Shown here: piece after piece, positions 20,929-29,924 of the stretch
Layout of the letters: every line of letters starts with the position of its first letter
How positions within the stretch are numbered: the first letter of the stretch is position 1
NCBI GenBank assembly: GCA_947503135.1
Contig: CANNCQ010000015.1
Coordinates: forward strand, 1-60,643
Direction of reading: 5' to 3'
Origin: an uncultured Aquimarina sp.
GTDB lineage: Bacteria; Bacteroidota; Bacteroidia; Flavobacteriales; Flavobacteriaceae
Length of the DNA: 60,643 bases
Notes under the pieces: generated by a model
Told to the model about the DNA's origin: nothing
Database searches by the model: none
Seen by the model: only the letters and a program-made list of their open reading frames with translations
Program-made: the position numbers and the translations under genes

Positions 20929-21434
20929 TCGAATTAGTTACATGAGTTTAGACTACTGTACTAATGCTATAAAAAATTATTTGAATTTTGTTAGTTAACA
21001 TTATAATGGATGTAATTTTTGATATGGACTCGATTTATGAGTAATAACAAGTATTATAAAAAGCTTTCACTCGTGCTTTTAGCTTGAAATTTCCCAATTT
21101 CTGCACCTCACTAATCATAGCTGGTACATTACACGTAATTATATCACAATATAATTAAGAATAGCTTAATTTCTTTTTAATATTTTGAGTACAACAATTA
21201 CAGTAGTGAAGTGTTTGTTTCTAATTTAGGCCGATTCATTTATAAATATGAATCATGTAAAAAAAAACAATGGTGTAGAAGTGAGGGATTGTGTTTTGTA
21301 ATTTTAGATCTTCGCCTTTTATTTAAAGGATGTAATAAAAAGATGAATGTTATGATTCATTATTTTAATATAGCTATACTATTGGATTAAAGTAGTAAAA
21401 TGAAAAATGCCTAGAAATATTTGGAGTTTGTAGC
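20929..21434. other. Intergenic, 506 bases, no gene supported
   Basis: This AT-rich stretch has no open frame with a convincing product. On the minus strand a short frame (about 21040-21130) reads M-I-S-E-V-Q-K-L-G-N-F-K-L-K-A-R-V-K, which looks protein-like but is only about 30 codons; it could be a remnant. No tRNA, riboswitch or terminator was recognised. Confidence 0.4.
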
Positions 21435-21731
21435 CTAATTAAAAAAGGTATCTTCTTTATTAAGCTTAAGTATAACCCAATAATAGTAAAATGAAATATA
21501 CCTTAAATTTACTAATGTTACCCAAGCTATGGTTAAATAGAACATCCAAAGCGATAATATGTCAAGCTTGTTCGTGAACCACACGGAAATTAATTGAGAA
21601 AAGAAATAGATAGGCATACAACAAAACCAATATACAAGGAAAATCATTACTCCCATTAGTGACCAATGCTCTATATTTTGAAAATTTGAAGTACAAGATT
21701 TCTGATATTTTACAATAGTATTTTTTTGCAT
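21435..21731 (-). CDS. Small integral membrane protein, unknown
   Basis: I do not recognise it. Of the 98 residues, about 26-48 and 58-80 form two hydrophobic segments rich in Phe, Trp and Tyr. The N-terminal tail is basic and polar with one Cys. It has an ATG start, but the composition is near that of random AT-rich sequence translated, so it may not be a real gene. It lies alone in a 1.1-kb gene-poor region between recQ and the phzF-like gene. Confidence 0.4.
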   Translation of the reverse strand: MQKNTIVKYQKSCTSNFQNIEHWSLMGVMIFLVYWFCCMPIYFFSQLISVWFTNKLDILSLWMFYLTIAWVTLVNLRYISFYYYWVILKLNKEDTFFN

Positions 21732-22059
21732 TTGTTAGTATAATAAAACCCTGTACGATAAGGTAATAATTTTTACTTAATCTTGAAAATAGTAATTTGA
21801 TTATTTAATCCGTAACAAAGTTTATTCTTAAAAGTATTTAACCTTTTTTTGGCTAAAATACCCAAGTTGAATTGGTTGTAAAGTTGGATATACTGAAAAA
21901 AATAATAAGTACTAAAGGAGTTATAAATATTTTTTTTAAAACTAAATCAAAAAAAGTATCACAAGGTAAATAATTGTAATAGCTAATAACTCTAATATAA
22001 ATAATGAAAGTGTATTTGGTTATTATTAATATTGCGTTAATTCCTTGAAGTAAAATTGA
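21732..22059. other. Intergenic, 328 bases, no gene seen
   Basis: Strongly AT-rich. I see no open frame, no hairpin with a T-run and no promoter that stands out. Confidence 0.4.
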
Positions 22060-22854
22060 TTATATATTCATATCGGCTTCAAAAAAAGTAACAGCTTTAC
22101 CTATAATTTCAACGTTGTTATCAAGTACATTAACATTAAGTACACCTGTTCTAGCAGATAATTGTTTTACTGTAAAATTTGTAGTTCCTGTTAAAGTATT
22201 CCAAAGTGGTGCTAAAGCACATTGTACTGAACCTGTTACAGGGTCTTCATTAATGCCCGACTTTGGAGCAAAGCAACGCAGTACATAATCTAAGGAACCA
22301 TTTGTGGTTAGTGAAGTTATAATAAGATGGCCAAGTCCATGGGTATCTAATTCACTAAATTTTGGCGAGGCATTTATAATATCACTTTCGTTTTTGGCGA
22401 TGGCAATAACCCAACCATTTTCACTTAAATAAAATTTACTAGGTTCAAAACCTACAAGCTTAAAAAAGTGTTCAACTTTAGTAATGGCTTTCGTTTTAAA
22501 TTTAGGGAATACCATTCGAATTCCGTCATCCTGTTGAGATACTGTTAAATTGGTTTCTAGTGTTTTAAAATTAATTGTTTCATTTTTGGATACTATGTTT
22601 TTTTGATATAAAATATAAGCACTTGCTAGAGTAGCATGTCCGCACAAAGGAATTTCATTGGTTGGAGTGAAAAAGCGAATATCAAAAGGAGATTGAGAAA
22701 TATCTACAAAAGCAGTTTCTGATAAATTCATTTCGCTTGCAATATTTTGCATAAGCTGATGCGATAAATTTTGATCTAAAATCATAACCCCAGCAGGATT
22801 TCCTTTAAAAATTTCATTAGTAAATGCATCTACTTGGTGAATAGTATATTTCAT
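22060..22854 (-). CDS. PhzF family isomerase-like protein
   Basis: PhzF/diaminopimelate-epimerase fold; members catalyse isomerisations, but most are of unknown substrate. The N-terminus Q-V-D-A-F-T-x-x-x-F-x-G-N-P-A-G-V is diagnostic, followed by M-N-L-S-E-T-A-F, R-F-F-T-P-T-x-E-I-P-L-C-G-H-A-T-L-A, and near the C-terminus E-D-P-V-T-G-S. The conserved Glu of M-N-L-S-E-T is present. The start at 22854 gives the family N-terminus; the open frame extends further upstream into the next gene. The 264 aa length is typical. There are no phenazine genes here. Confidence 0.9.
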   Translation of the reverse strand: MKYTIHQVDAFTNEIFKGNPAGVMILDQNLSHQLMQNIASEMNLSETAFVDISQSPFDIRFFTPTNEIPLCGHATLASAYILYQKNIVSKNETINFKTLETNLTVSQQDDGIRMVFPKFKTKAITKVEHFFKLVGFEPSKFYLSENGWVIAIAKNESDIINASPKFSELDTHGLGHLIITSLTTNGSLDYVLRCFAPKSGINEDPVTGSVQCALAPLWNTLTGTTNFTVKQLSARTGVLNVNVLDNNVEIIGKAVTFFEADMNI

Positions 22855-22894
22855 TAGTGCTTGATTTTTAAAAAAATAATGACTTTTAATTTCT

Positions 22895-23410
22895 TTATAG
22901 AAAACGATATCCGATATGAATTCCCCAACGGAAAAAGAAATCGGGTGCTCCATCGCTAATACCAAAATTACGACCAATTCCTGCACCAGCATCAATGCTA
23001 AAGCCGCTATTGGCTAACCATTTTAAACCACCGCCAAAGCCTAAGCCTAAATCATTATAATCCTCAACTACATTTATGCTATTGATAACTTCTTCTTCTT
23101 GTTTACCTGTAGTGTATTGTCCAAAAGCTTCAATATAAAAACCTTTTTGACCAAAATCCATATTGTTAAAGAAATATTGCCTAACATAAGGTGTTAAAGC
23201 AAATTCTTTAAAATCATCTTCGGGTTTATCTACTCTAAAAAAAACAGAGGTTCCAAGGCCTATACCATTACTCAGTGAGTATTCGTAACTAACTTCTACG
23301 GCAGGGGTAACTAATACTTCAAGGGCATCAATTCGGATTTCGTGTTTTTTTTCTTGGGCCAATAATATTGAGGATATCAATACACAAGTTGTAAAAAGTG
23401 TTTTTTTCAT
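22895..23410 (-). CDS. Outer-membrane beta-barrel family protein
   Basis: Small predicted barrel of 171 aa. A signal peptide spans about residues 1-18 (cleavage after L-L-A). The body alternates hydrophobic and polar residues (V-S-Y-E-Y-S-L-S-N-G-I-G-L-G-T-S-V-F-F), with Gly-rich turns, and ends in a strand finishing G-Y-R-F-L, as for outer-membrane barrels whose last residue is hydrophobic. The function is unknown. It sits between pepT and the phzF-like gene in the same direction (16 bases from pepT), so it may be co-transcribed. Confidence 0.75.
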   Translation of the reverse strand: MKKTLFTTCVLISSILLAQEKKHEIRIDALEVLVTPAVEVSYEYSLSNGIGLGTSVFFRVDKPEDDFKEFALTPYVRQYFFNNMDFGQKGFYIEAFGQYTTGKQEEEVINSINVVEDYNDLGLGFGGGLKWLANSGFSIDAGAGIGRNFGISDGAPDFFFRWGIHIGYRFL

Positions 23411-23426
23411 AATTATAATCTAACTG

Positions 23427-24659
23427 TTATAGTGCGGCAAGTTCGGAAATTTTTACGATTAGTTCGGTAGCTTTTTGCATACTTTCTACAGGCACATATT
23501 CATATTTTCCATGAAAGTTATGTCCTCCTGCAAAAATATTAGGACACGGTAAGCCCATAAAGCTTAGCTGAGAGCCATCGGTACCTCCTCTAATAGGTTT
23601 TATAACTGGTTTAATGTTTACGGCAAGCATTGCTTTTTTTGCGATTTCAATAATGTGCATATTAGGCACAATTTTTTCTTTCATATTATAATATTGATCT
23701 TCAATTACAACCGAAATTACTTCGCGCCCATATTGAGCATTCAGCTCGTTTACAAGAGCGTTTATCATTAATTTACGAGCTTCAAAATGTTTTTTATCAT
23801 GATCTCTAATAATATATTCTAGGGTTGTTTTTTCTATGGTTCCGGAAATATGATGTAAATGAAAAAAACCTTCTCTATTTTCCGTATGTTCGGGAGTTTC
23901 TAATTTAGGTAATGAGTTTATAAAGTCTTGAGCAATAAGCATACTATTAACCATTTTGTTTTTAGCATAGCCCGGATGTACACTTTTTCCAACAACAGTA
24001 ATTAAGGCGCTTGCAGCGTTGAAATTTTCATATTCGAGTTCTCCAATTTGGCTTCCGTCCATGGTATAGGCATAATTTGCTCCAAACTTATTTACGTCAA
24101 AAAAATTGGCTCCTCGTCCAATTTCTTCATCAGGAGTAAAAGCAATTCTAATTTTACCGTGTTTTACGTTAGGATTGTTTATTAAGTATTCAGCAGCAGA
24201 AATAATTTCGGTAATCCCTGCTTTATCGTCGGCACCCAATAAGGTTGTTCCATCGGTGGTGATTAACGTTTGCCCTTTGTATTGTTTTAGGTCTTCAAAA
24301 TATGAAGGTGATAAAATAATGGCTTGTTTTTGATTTAGAATAATGTCTTCTCCATCATAATTATCTATAATTTGAGGCTTAACATTAGTTCCATTAAAGT
24401 CTGGCGAAGTGTCGTAATGCGCGATAAAGCCAATTACAGGAGTTTCTTTTGATGTAGTCGATGGGATGGTAGCCATTATATATCCTTTACTATCAATAGT
24501 TACTTCTTGTAAACCAATTTCTTTTAATTCACTAACTAATAAATGAGCTAAATCCCATTGTCTTTTAGTACTTGGAGTATTCGTGCTATTGGGGTCGCTT
24601 TGGGTGTCAATGGTTACGTAGGATACGAAACGATTAATAATTTTTTCCTTAGAAATCAT
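23427..24659 (-). CDS. pepT: Peptidase T
   Basis: Cytoplasmic zinc aminotripeptidase of the M20 family. The metal-ligand motifs are intact: I-A-H-Y-D-T-S-P-D, L-G-A-D-D-K-A-G, P-D-E-E-I-G-R-G, M-D-G-S, and the late G-G-T-D-G-S-Q-L-S and F-A-G-G-H-N-F-H-G-K with the final His. The 410 aa length matches E. coli PepT. It is divergent from pyrD with about 107 bases between the starts. Confidence 0.95.
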   Translation of the reverse strand: MISKEKIINRFVSYVTIDTQSDPNSTNTPSTKRQWDLAHLLVSELKEIGLQEVTIDSKGYIMATIPSTTSKETPVIGFIAHYDTSPDFNGTNVKPQIIDNYDGEDIILNQKQAIILSPSYFEDLKQYKGQTLITTDGTTLLGADDKAGITEIISAAEYLINNPNVKHGKIRIAFTPDEEIGRGANFFDVNKFGANYAYTMDGSQIGELEYENFNAASALITVVGKSVHPGYAKNKMVNSMLIAQDFINSLPKLETPEHTENREGFFHLHHISGTIEKTTLEYIIRDHDKKHFEARKLMINALVNELNAQYGREVISVVIEDQYYNMKEKIVPNMHIIEIAKKAMLAVNIKPVIKPIRGGTDGSQLSFMGLPCPNIFAGGHNFHGKYEYVPVESMQKATELIVKISELAAL

Positions 24660-24742
24660 GTGTTACATATTGTACAGTAAATATACTAAACTTGTAGTGT
24701 AAGCTTTGTTTAGAAGCTTATAACTTTTTCATAATAAAACTG

Positions 24743-24750
24743 TATTTTTG
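24743..24750 (+). promoter_or_regulatory. Candidate -7 element for pyrD
   Basis: TATTTTTG fits TAnnTTTG and ends 16 bases before the pyrD ATG. No clear -33 TTG is visible. Confidence 0.4.
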
Positions 24751-24766
24751 TGCAAAATTTCAATAG

Positions 24767-25804
24767 ATGTACAAAAGCTTAATTCGCCCAATTTTATTTA
24801 AGTTCGACCCAGAAAAAGTACACTACTTTACGTTCAATTTAATTCGCATTTTTCATAAAATTCCAGGGGTAGGAAGTTTACTTCGGTCTATTTATCTAGT
24901 AAATGATAAACGTTTAGAACGTAATTTATTTGGATTAACATTTAAAAACCCAGTGGGGTTGGCAGCCGGATTTGATAAGAATGCTGTGCTTTACAATGAA
25001 CTTGCTGATTTTGGATTTGGATTTATTGAAATTGGAACTGTAACCCCTAAAGGCCAAGAGGGAAATCCAAAAAAACGATTATTTAGGTTAGTAGAGGATG
25101 AAGGGGTTATTAATCGAATGGGATTTAATAATGAAGGCTTAGATGCTGCGATCGAACAATTAAAAGGAAATAAAGGAAAGCTAATTATAGGGGGAAACAT
25201 AGGCAAAAACACAACAACTGCTCCTGAAGATTATACCAAGGACTACTTGGAATGTTTTAATGCACTACATCCTTACGTAGATTATTTTGTGTTAAATGTT
25301 AGTTGTCCTAATGTTTCTAGTCATGCGAAATTAAATGATAAAGATTATTTAGAGGAACTTATCGAAACTGTCAAAAAAGCCAACACAGCTTTTCAAAATC
25401 AAAAACCGATACTGCTTAAAATTGCTCCAGATCTTAATGAGGGGCAATTGGATGAAATCATAGATTTAGTAGCAAATACTAATTTGGATGGAGTGATTGC
25501 GAGTAATACATCAACCTCTCGTAGTAATTTGAAGGCTAGCAAATCACAATTAAAAGAAATTGGAAATGGCGGTGTTAGTGGAAAACCTTTGGCTACAAAA
25601 AGCACAGAAGTTATAAGTTATTTACATACAAAAAGTAATGGGGCTTTTCCTATAATCGGAGTAGGGGGAATTCATACCGCTAAGGATGCCATTGAGAAGC
25701 TAAAGGCAGGAGCAAGCTTAGTACAAATTTATACAGGTTTTATATATTCTGGGCCATCACTAGTAAAACAAATCAATACCAAAATTATAGAGGAACTGTC
25801 TTAA
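24767..25804 (+). CDS. pyrD: Dihydroorotate dehydrogenase (quinone), class 2
   Basis: Membrane-associated FMN enzyme of pyrimidine synthesis: oxidises dihydroorotate to orotate and passes electrons to quinone. The N-terminal amphipathic segment ([18 protein letters not shown]) is the class-2 membrane tether. The catalytic base Ser is in N-V-S-C-P-N-V; K-I-A-P-D, S-N-T-S and G-V-G-G-I complete the FMN and orotate pocket. The length of 345 aa is normal. The single gene has no pyr neighbours. Confidence 0.96.
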   Translation: MYKSLIRPILFKFDPEKVHYFTFNLIRIFHKIPGVGSLLRSIYLVNDKRLERNLFGLTFKNPVGLAAGFDKNAVLYNELADFGFGFIEIGTVTPKGQEGNPKKRLFRLVEDEGVINRMGFNNEGLDAAIEQLKGNKGKLIIGGNIGKNTTTAPEDYTKDYLECFNALHPYVDYFVLNVSCPNVSSHAKLNDKDYLEELIETVKKANTAFQNQKPILLKIAPDLNEGQLDEIIDLVANTNLDGVIASNTSTSRSNLKASKSQLKEIGNGGVSGKPLATKSTEVISYLHTKSNGAFPIIGVGGIHTAKDAIEKLKAGASLVQIYTGFIYSGPSLVKQINTKIIEELS

Positions 25805-26047
25805 ATTTTTTGTTTTTAAAATGAAGTATAAATACTACTAAATTCAAATAGAGAATTTGGTAGTTTATATAAATTGTTGCTGTTTAGTTTTAGAATTATA
25901 CTAAATAAAAAGGTTTTCTTTTGAAAATCAATATATTTGGCATAATTAGTGTATTTTACGAAAATGTTATAGTTTTTTTTGTCAAATTTCTTTTTTAAAT
26001 TAATATTGATTTAAAAATACTAAACACTTAACTAAAAGACTACTTGT

Positions 26048-26566
26048 ATGAAAAAAATTACATTTATAATATTAATGGGCATGTTCAGTATGAATGCTCA
26101 GAAGTTTGTTGATTTATCTCAGGAGCTTTCTAATATAACACATGGAATGGTAATAAATGGTAATGACTACTCTTTGACAGAGCAGGTAATTATTAATACT
26201 TCTGAAATTAATTTTAAGAAGCCAGCATATATTAGGTTTTACAATGTTTTACTTAACGTAAATGGAAGTATTGTAGGGCAAGGTAAGTTTAACCTGTTAG
26301 AAAATTCTAGAATTTACATAAAAAATAGAAATCCAAACTCTCCTAAAAGCAAGTTATATTCAAGAAAACCTTTTGGAGAAGATATTGCCTTAAAAAAGTG
26401 TTCTGTATTCAATAAAGTGAAAGATGGAACCCCATATACATTATGGTATACAAATGGGAAAAAATATAAAAAAGGTTTTGTGGGGGACGGGACTATTATA
26501 AAGCGTATGTTTTATAATATTAAAATTGGAAAAAAGTATATGGATAAACAACTTTTAACAAATTAA
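26048..26566 (+). CDS. Secreted hypothetical protein, 172 aa
   Basis: Unrecognised. The first 17 residues are a signal peptide (K-K-I-T-F-I-I-L-M-G-M-F-S-M-N-A before Gln). The body is a mix of beta-like stretches (I-R-F-Y-N-V-L-L-N-V-N-G) and basic segments (K-N-R-N-P-N-S-P-K-S-K) without membrane segments. It may be periplasmic or surface exposed. It converges with the HAD gene 2 bases away and has a 240-base AT-rich upstream region. Confidence 0.6.
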   Translation: MKKITFIILMGMFSMNAQKFVDLSQELSNITHGMVINGNDYSLTEQVIINTSEINFKKPAYIRFYNVLLNVNGSIVGQGKFNLLENSRIYIKNRNPNSPKSKLYSRKPFGEDIALKKCSVFNKVKDGTPYTLWYTNGKKYKKGFVGDGTIIKRMFYNIKIGKKYMDKQLLTN

Positions 26567-26568
26567 GA

Positions 26569-27375
26569 TCAACGAGCTGATAATAGCTTTGAGAGTACAT
26601 TTTCAACGCCATTATCGTCATTAGATTCAGTGGCATAATTAGCTACTTCTTTAACATTGGGGTGTGCATTTTCCATCGCAAAACTATAAGTCGCTAATTT
26701 CAGCATTTCAATATCATTGTTATAATCTCCAAACGCCATAGTTTCTTTTGAAGAAACGTTAAATTGTTTTTGTAGTTTAGAAATAGCATTGCCTTTGTGA
26801 GCCGATTTTTGAGAGATATCTACCCATTGCTCTCCAGAAACTTTTATCTGCCAGTTTTCTTCAAAATGCTTTACCGATGGGTAAATATGCTTTTCAGAAC
26901 CCTTGTAGTGACAAAGAGCAATTTTGAAAAAAACATCTTCGGGCAACTTATCAAAACTATCAAGAGCCTCGTAGCTCGAATAAAATTCCGAAATAGTGTT
27001 TTTGAATTGATTAGAAGTGCTTTTTAAAATATAAGCTTTCTTTTTACCACAAACAACTACCTGAACACCTTCAATTGCAGTACAAACCGGAATAAAAGTT
27101 AGAATATTTTCTCTGGAAATTTCATTAACAAATAATGTTTCTCCGTTACGTACAATATAAGCGCCATTTTCAGCAACTATAGTAATATCTGCTTCAATAG
27201 TATGAAGTTTGTCTAAAATACTGTGGTATTGCCTTCCGCTTGCAGCTACAAAGTGAATATTGTTTTTCTTAAGACCTTCAAATTGCTCAAAAAAAAGCGT
27301 ACTTACTTCATGTTTGGAATTCAATAAAGTACCGTCCATATCGGTAACCACTAATTTTACTTCAGATAAATTCAT
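26569..27375 (-). CDS. Cof-type HAD-superfamily phosphatase
   Basis: Cytoplasmic sugar/nucleotide phosphatase of the HAD-IIB group. Motif I is V-V-T-D-M-D-G-T-L-L with nucleophile Asp, motif II A-A-S-G-R, a conserved Lys before the last motif (A-H-K-G-N-A-I), and motif IV G-D-Y-N-N-D-I-E-M-L. The cap domain lies at about residues 85-190. The substrate cannot be read from sequence. I prefer the ATG at 27375 over the GTG two codons upstream. It is divergent from yjbQ by 63 bases. Confidence 0.9.
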   Translation of the reverse strand: MNLSEVKLVVTDMDGTLLNSKHEVSTLFFEQFEGLKKNNIHFVAASGRQYHSILDKLHTIEADITIVAENGAYIVRNGETLFVNEISRENILTFIPVCTAIEGVQVVVCGKKKAYILKSTSNQFKNTISEFYSSYEALDSFDKLPEDVFFKIALCHYKGSEKHIYPSVKHFEENWQIKVSGEQWVDISQKSAHKGNAISKLQKQFNVSSKETMAFGDYNNDIEMLKLATYSFAMENAHPNVKEVANYATESNDDNGVENVLSKLLSAR

Positions 27376-27438
27376 ATACACTATATATTATTTGGCAAAT
27401 GTACTATTTTGTTTTACAGTATTTGTTAAATTCACGTT

Positions 27439-27861
27439 ATGCAATTTTTTCAAAAAGAAATACAATTAAAAGAACACCGAAGGGGGTTTCACCTAATAAC
27501 CTCTGTAATTGAAAACGAGTTACCAGAACTTTCTAAAATTAAGATAGGGCAGTTGCAGGTATTTATAAAACACACTTCGGCTAGTTTAACGGTGAATGAA
27601 AATGCCGATCCTTCAGTGCGTACCGATTTTGAAAGCCATATAAATGTAATGGTGCCCGAAAACGCGCCTTACTATATACATACCTATGAAGGACCTGATG
27701 ACATGCCGGCACATATAAAAGCATCGCTTATGGGATGCTCCGTAACGCTACCAGTTACAAACGGAAAATTAAACATGGGTATATGGCAAGGAATTTATTT
27801 ATGTGAGCATAGAGATTACGGTGGATCAAGAAAATTAGTGTTGACACTTTTTGGAAATTAA
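27439..27861 (+). CDS. YjbQ family protein (UPF0047)
   Basis: Small conserved enzyme family, some members with weak thiamine-phosphate synthase activity in E. coli; the true role is unclear. Typical motifs: H-T-S-A-S-L-T-V-N-E-N-A-D-P-S-V-R, N-M-G-I-W-Q-G-I-Y-L-C-E-H-R-D. The 140-residue length is normal. It ends directly before the ATG of the lyase gene (no gap), so the two are co-transcribed. Confidence 0.88.
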   Translation: MQFFQKEIQLKEHRRGFHLITSVIENELPELSKIKIGQLQVFIKHTSASLTVNENADPSVRTDFESHINVMVPENAPYYIHTYEGPDDMPAHIKASLMGCSVTLPVTNGKLNMGIWQGIYLCEHRDYGGSRKLVLTLFGN

Positions 27862-28725
27862 ATGAATTCTATAAAACTTATAGAATGTCCTCGGGACGCT
27901 ATGCAAGGAATAAGAACATTTATTCCTACAGCAGTTAAATTGCAATATTTGCAATTACTTGTGAATTGTGGATTTCACACATTAGATGTAGGAAGCTTTG
28001 TTTCGCCTAAAGCGATTCCTCAAATGAGTGACACCGCTGAGGTTTTAAAGCAGCTAGATTTGTCGCAAACAAAAACAAAGTTGCTTACAATTGTAGCCAA
28101 TGTAAGAGGAGCTAAAGAAGCTTGTAAATTTGAGCAAATAGATTATATAGGTTATCCGTTTTCAATATCCGAGATTTTTCAGATGCGTAACACACATAAA
28201 ACAATCGCAGAATCTCAAGAAATACTTCAACAAATTTTACAGATAGCTGAAAGATATCAAAAAAAAGTAGTGGTGTATGTTAGCATGGGGTTTGGTAATC
28301 CCTATGGAGACCCATGGAACCCTGAAATAGTAAGTAGGTGGGTTTCTAAATTAGTGCAAATGGGAGTTACCATTATATCGCTTAGTGATACGGTTGGTTC
28401 TTCCTCTCCAAAAACAATAACACAACTGTTTTCAACCTTAATACCTCAATATCCTAAAATTGAATTTGGAGCTCATTTGCACACATCTCCCAACACATGG
28501 TACGATAAAATAAATGCGGCATATCATGCAGGTTGTAAAAGGTTTGACGGAGCAATACAAGGTTTTGGGGGATGCCCAATGGCAATTGATGAATTGGTAG
28601 GGAATATGCCCACTGAAAAAATACTCTCGTATTTAACTACAAAAAATAAAATAAAAACATTTGATTGGATGCGTTTTGAATCGGCGCACAACCAAGCAAC
28701 AATTCTGTTTAATAAATATCATTAA
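27862..28725 (+). CDS. mvaB: Hydroxymethylglutaryl-CoA lyase
   Basis: Cleaves HMG-CoA to acetyl-CoA and acetoacetate, the final step of leucine breakdown. It follows the HMGL family: E-C-P-R-D-A-M-Q-G at the start with the catalytic Arg-Asp pair, D-V-G-S-F-V-S-P-K-A-I-P-Q-M, L-S-D-T-V-G, A-H-L-H-T, and G-F-G-G-C-P-M-A with the active-site Cys. The 287 aa length is typical. Bacteroidota usually use it in branched-chain catabolism. Confidence 0.92.
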   Translation: MNSIKLIECPRDAMQGIRTFIPTAVKLQYLQLLVNCGFHTLDVGSFVSPKAIPQMSDTAEVLKQLDLSQTKTKLLTIVANVRGAKEACKFEQIDYIGYPFSISEIFQMRNTHKTIAESQEILQQILQIAERYQKKVVVYVSMGFGNPYGDPWNPEIVSRWVSKLVQMGVTIISLSDTVGSSSPKTITQLFSTLIPQYPKIEFGAHLHTSPNTWYDKINAAYHAGCKRFDGAIQGFGGCPMAIDELVGNMPTEKILSYLTTKNKIKTFDWMRFESAHNQATILFNKYH

Positions 28726-28804
28726 GATAAAGTAACAAAGCCAAGTGCTTTAACATTTGGTATTACCTAAGCTAAAAAAACTGTTTATAAAACCCAAAAG
28801 ATAT

Positions 28805-29266
28805 TTAAATAGGTATAGCATAAGAATTTTTTATTTCCCCCATAACAAAAGTGCTGTGAGCACTTCCAATATTTTTTATTTCTCCTAAATGATTTAATAC
28901 AAAATTTTGATAGGCTTGCATATCTTTTACTACTACTTTTAATAGAAAATCATAATCTCCAGAAACATTATAACATTCAGTAACTTCTTTTAGGGATTTA
29001 ATATCTTTTACAAACTGATTTCCAATTTTTCGAGTGTGTTCTTTTAAAGTAATATTACAAAAAACAATAAGCGATTTATTTAAGGATTGCGAATCGAGAA
29101 TCGCAACATATTTTTTTATGAATCCTGATTTTTCAAGTTTCTTAACACGTTCAAAAACAGGTGTTGAAGATAAGTTCACTTTACTAGCAAGTTCTTTGGT
29201 CGTAATATTAGAATTGTGTTGAAGTATATTAAGTAGTTTTAAATCGGTTTTATCTAAGTGATGCAT
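28805..29266 (-). CDS. Lrp/AsnC family transcriptional regulator
   Basis: DNA-binding regulator that senses amino acids. An N-terminal helix-turn-helix at residues 6-52 (L-D-K-T-D-L-K-L-L-N-I-L-Q ... T-K-E-L-A-x-x-V-N-L-S-x-T-P-V-F-E-R-V-K-K-L-E) is followed by a RAM ligand domain (V-S-G-D-Y-D-F-L-L-K-V). The length of 153 aa is normal. It is divergent from the metE remnant, the usual place of a methionine-related Lrp regulator; in this genome the target next door is broken, so it may have other targets. Confidence 0.9.
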   Translation of the reverse strand: MHHLDKTDLKLLNILQHNSNITTKELASKVNLSSTPVFERVKKLEKSGFIKKYVAILDSQSLNKSLIVFCNITLKEHTRKIGNQFVKDIKSLKEVTECYNVSGDYDFLLKVVVKDMQAYQNFVLNHLGEIKNIGSAHSTFVMGEIKNSYAIPI

Positions 29267-29420
29267 AGTTTTTTTTTCTATTCAATTATATGTTTCAAAA
29301 TAGTTTAAGTTAATAAATCTTATTTTTTAAATAAAAATAGGTTTATTAACTTAATAATTGATTTATAAGAGATATAATTTTTGATAAATATAAATTTACT
29401 CAGAATTTAGAACTGTAATT

Positions 29421-29621
29421 ATGAAAATTAATGGATTAGGTTTTTTAAGAATTGGATTGAAAAGGGAAATAAAGAAAGTACTTGATCAGTACAAGAAAGA
29501 AATAATAAACCGTACATCTATAAAGGAAGAAACTAAAGATGAAAATAAGCTTAATTGTGAGTTCGAGATTCACCTTGGTGTAGGTTTAATTCCGACTAAC
29601 GATTTTTCTTATTATGATTAA
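29421..29621 (+). pseudogene. metE: metE remnant: first 66 codons of cobalamin-independent methionine synthase
   Basis: The frame reads G-L-G-F-L-R-I-G-L-K-R-E-I-K-K at its start, like the MetE G-F-P-R-I-G-x-x-R-E-L-K-K start, and ends I-P-T-N-D-F-S-Y-Y-D. By memory of flavobacterial MetE the distance to that Y-D is the same (66 residues), so no internal deletion is visible, but the central part is strongly changed. A TAA follows directly; the frame beyond it (Ala-Leu-Asn-Leu ...) still vaguely resembles the next MetE residues, which suggests a nonsense mutation of a Gln codon. The remaining nearly 700 codons are missing. The pro-to-leu change in G-F-P-R is a further sign of decay. Confidence 0.75.
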
Positions 29622-29924
29622 GCATTAAATTTATGGTTTATAGGGTAAATGAAATTAAGCAGCTGAAGTTTTTGAAATGTAATTCGTTACAGTGTATTTT
29701 GTAATAAATGTAAAGAGTTAAAGAGCTTTTAGCCTCAAGAATTCAAACAAAAAAAAGCAACGTTTGTTGCGTTAGAACCTTGAATTTAGCTTATTAAGAA
29801 GAGAATACACTAAATAAGATTAATTATTTTAGCGTCTATTGCAAAAGAACTGTTGGAATATATTTGAGGTTATTGAATAAATTTATAACAATCATTGCGC
29901 CATGTATACTAAATGTATGAGGCT
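29622..29924. other. Intergenic, 303 bases, decayed metE flank
   Basis: After the metE stop about 8 codons may still be homologous; nothing else of metE can be read. The rest is AT-rich and holds a minus-strand terminator at about 29751-29770. Confidence 0.45.
29751..29770 (-). terminator. Terminator for the 29925 gene
   Basis: GCAAC-GTTT-GTTGC hairpin, preceded on the plus strand by a run of A, which is a T-run in the minus direction. It lies about 155 bases past the stop of the 29925 gene. Confidence 0.6.

Noticed and set aside
22855..22995. Upstream extension of the phzF-like frame
   Set aside because: It overlaps the barrel gene and adds 47 residues unlike PhzF; the ATG at 22854 gives the family start.
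29267..29420. Possible SAM riboswitch in front of the metE remnant
   Set aside because: I could not find the stems or conserved bases of any known SAM riboswitch class in this AT-rich interval.
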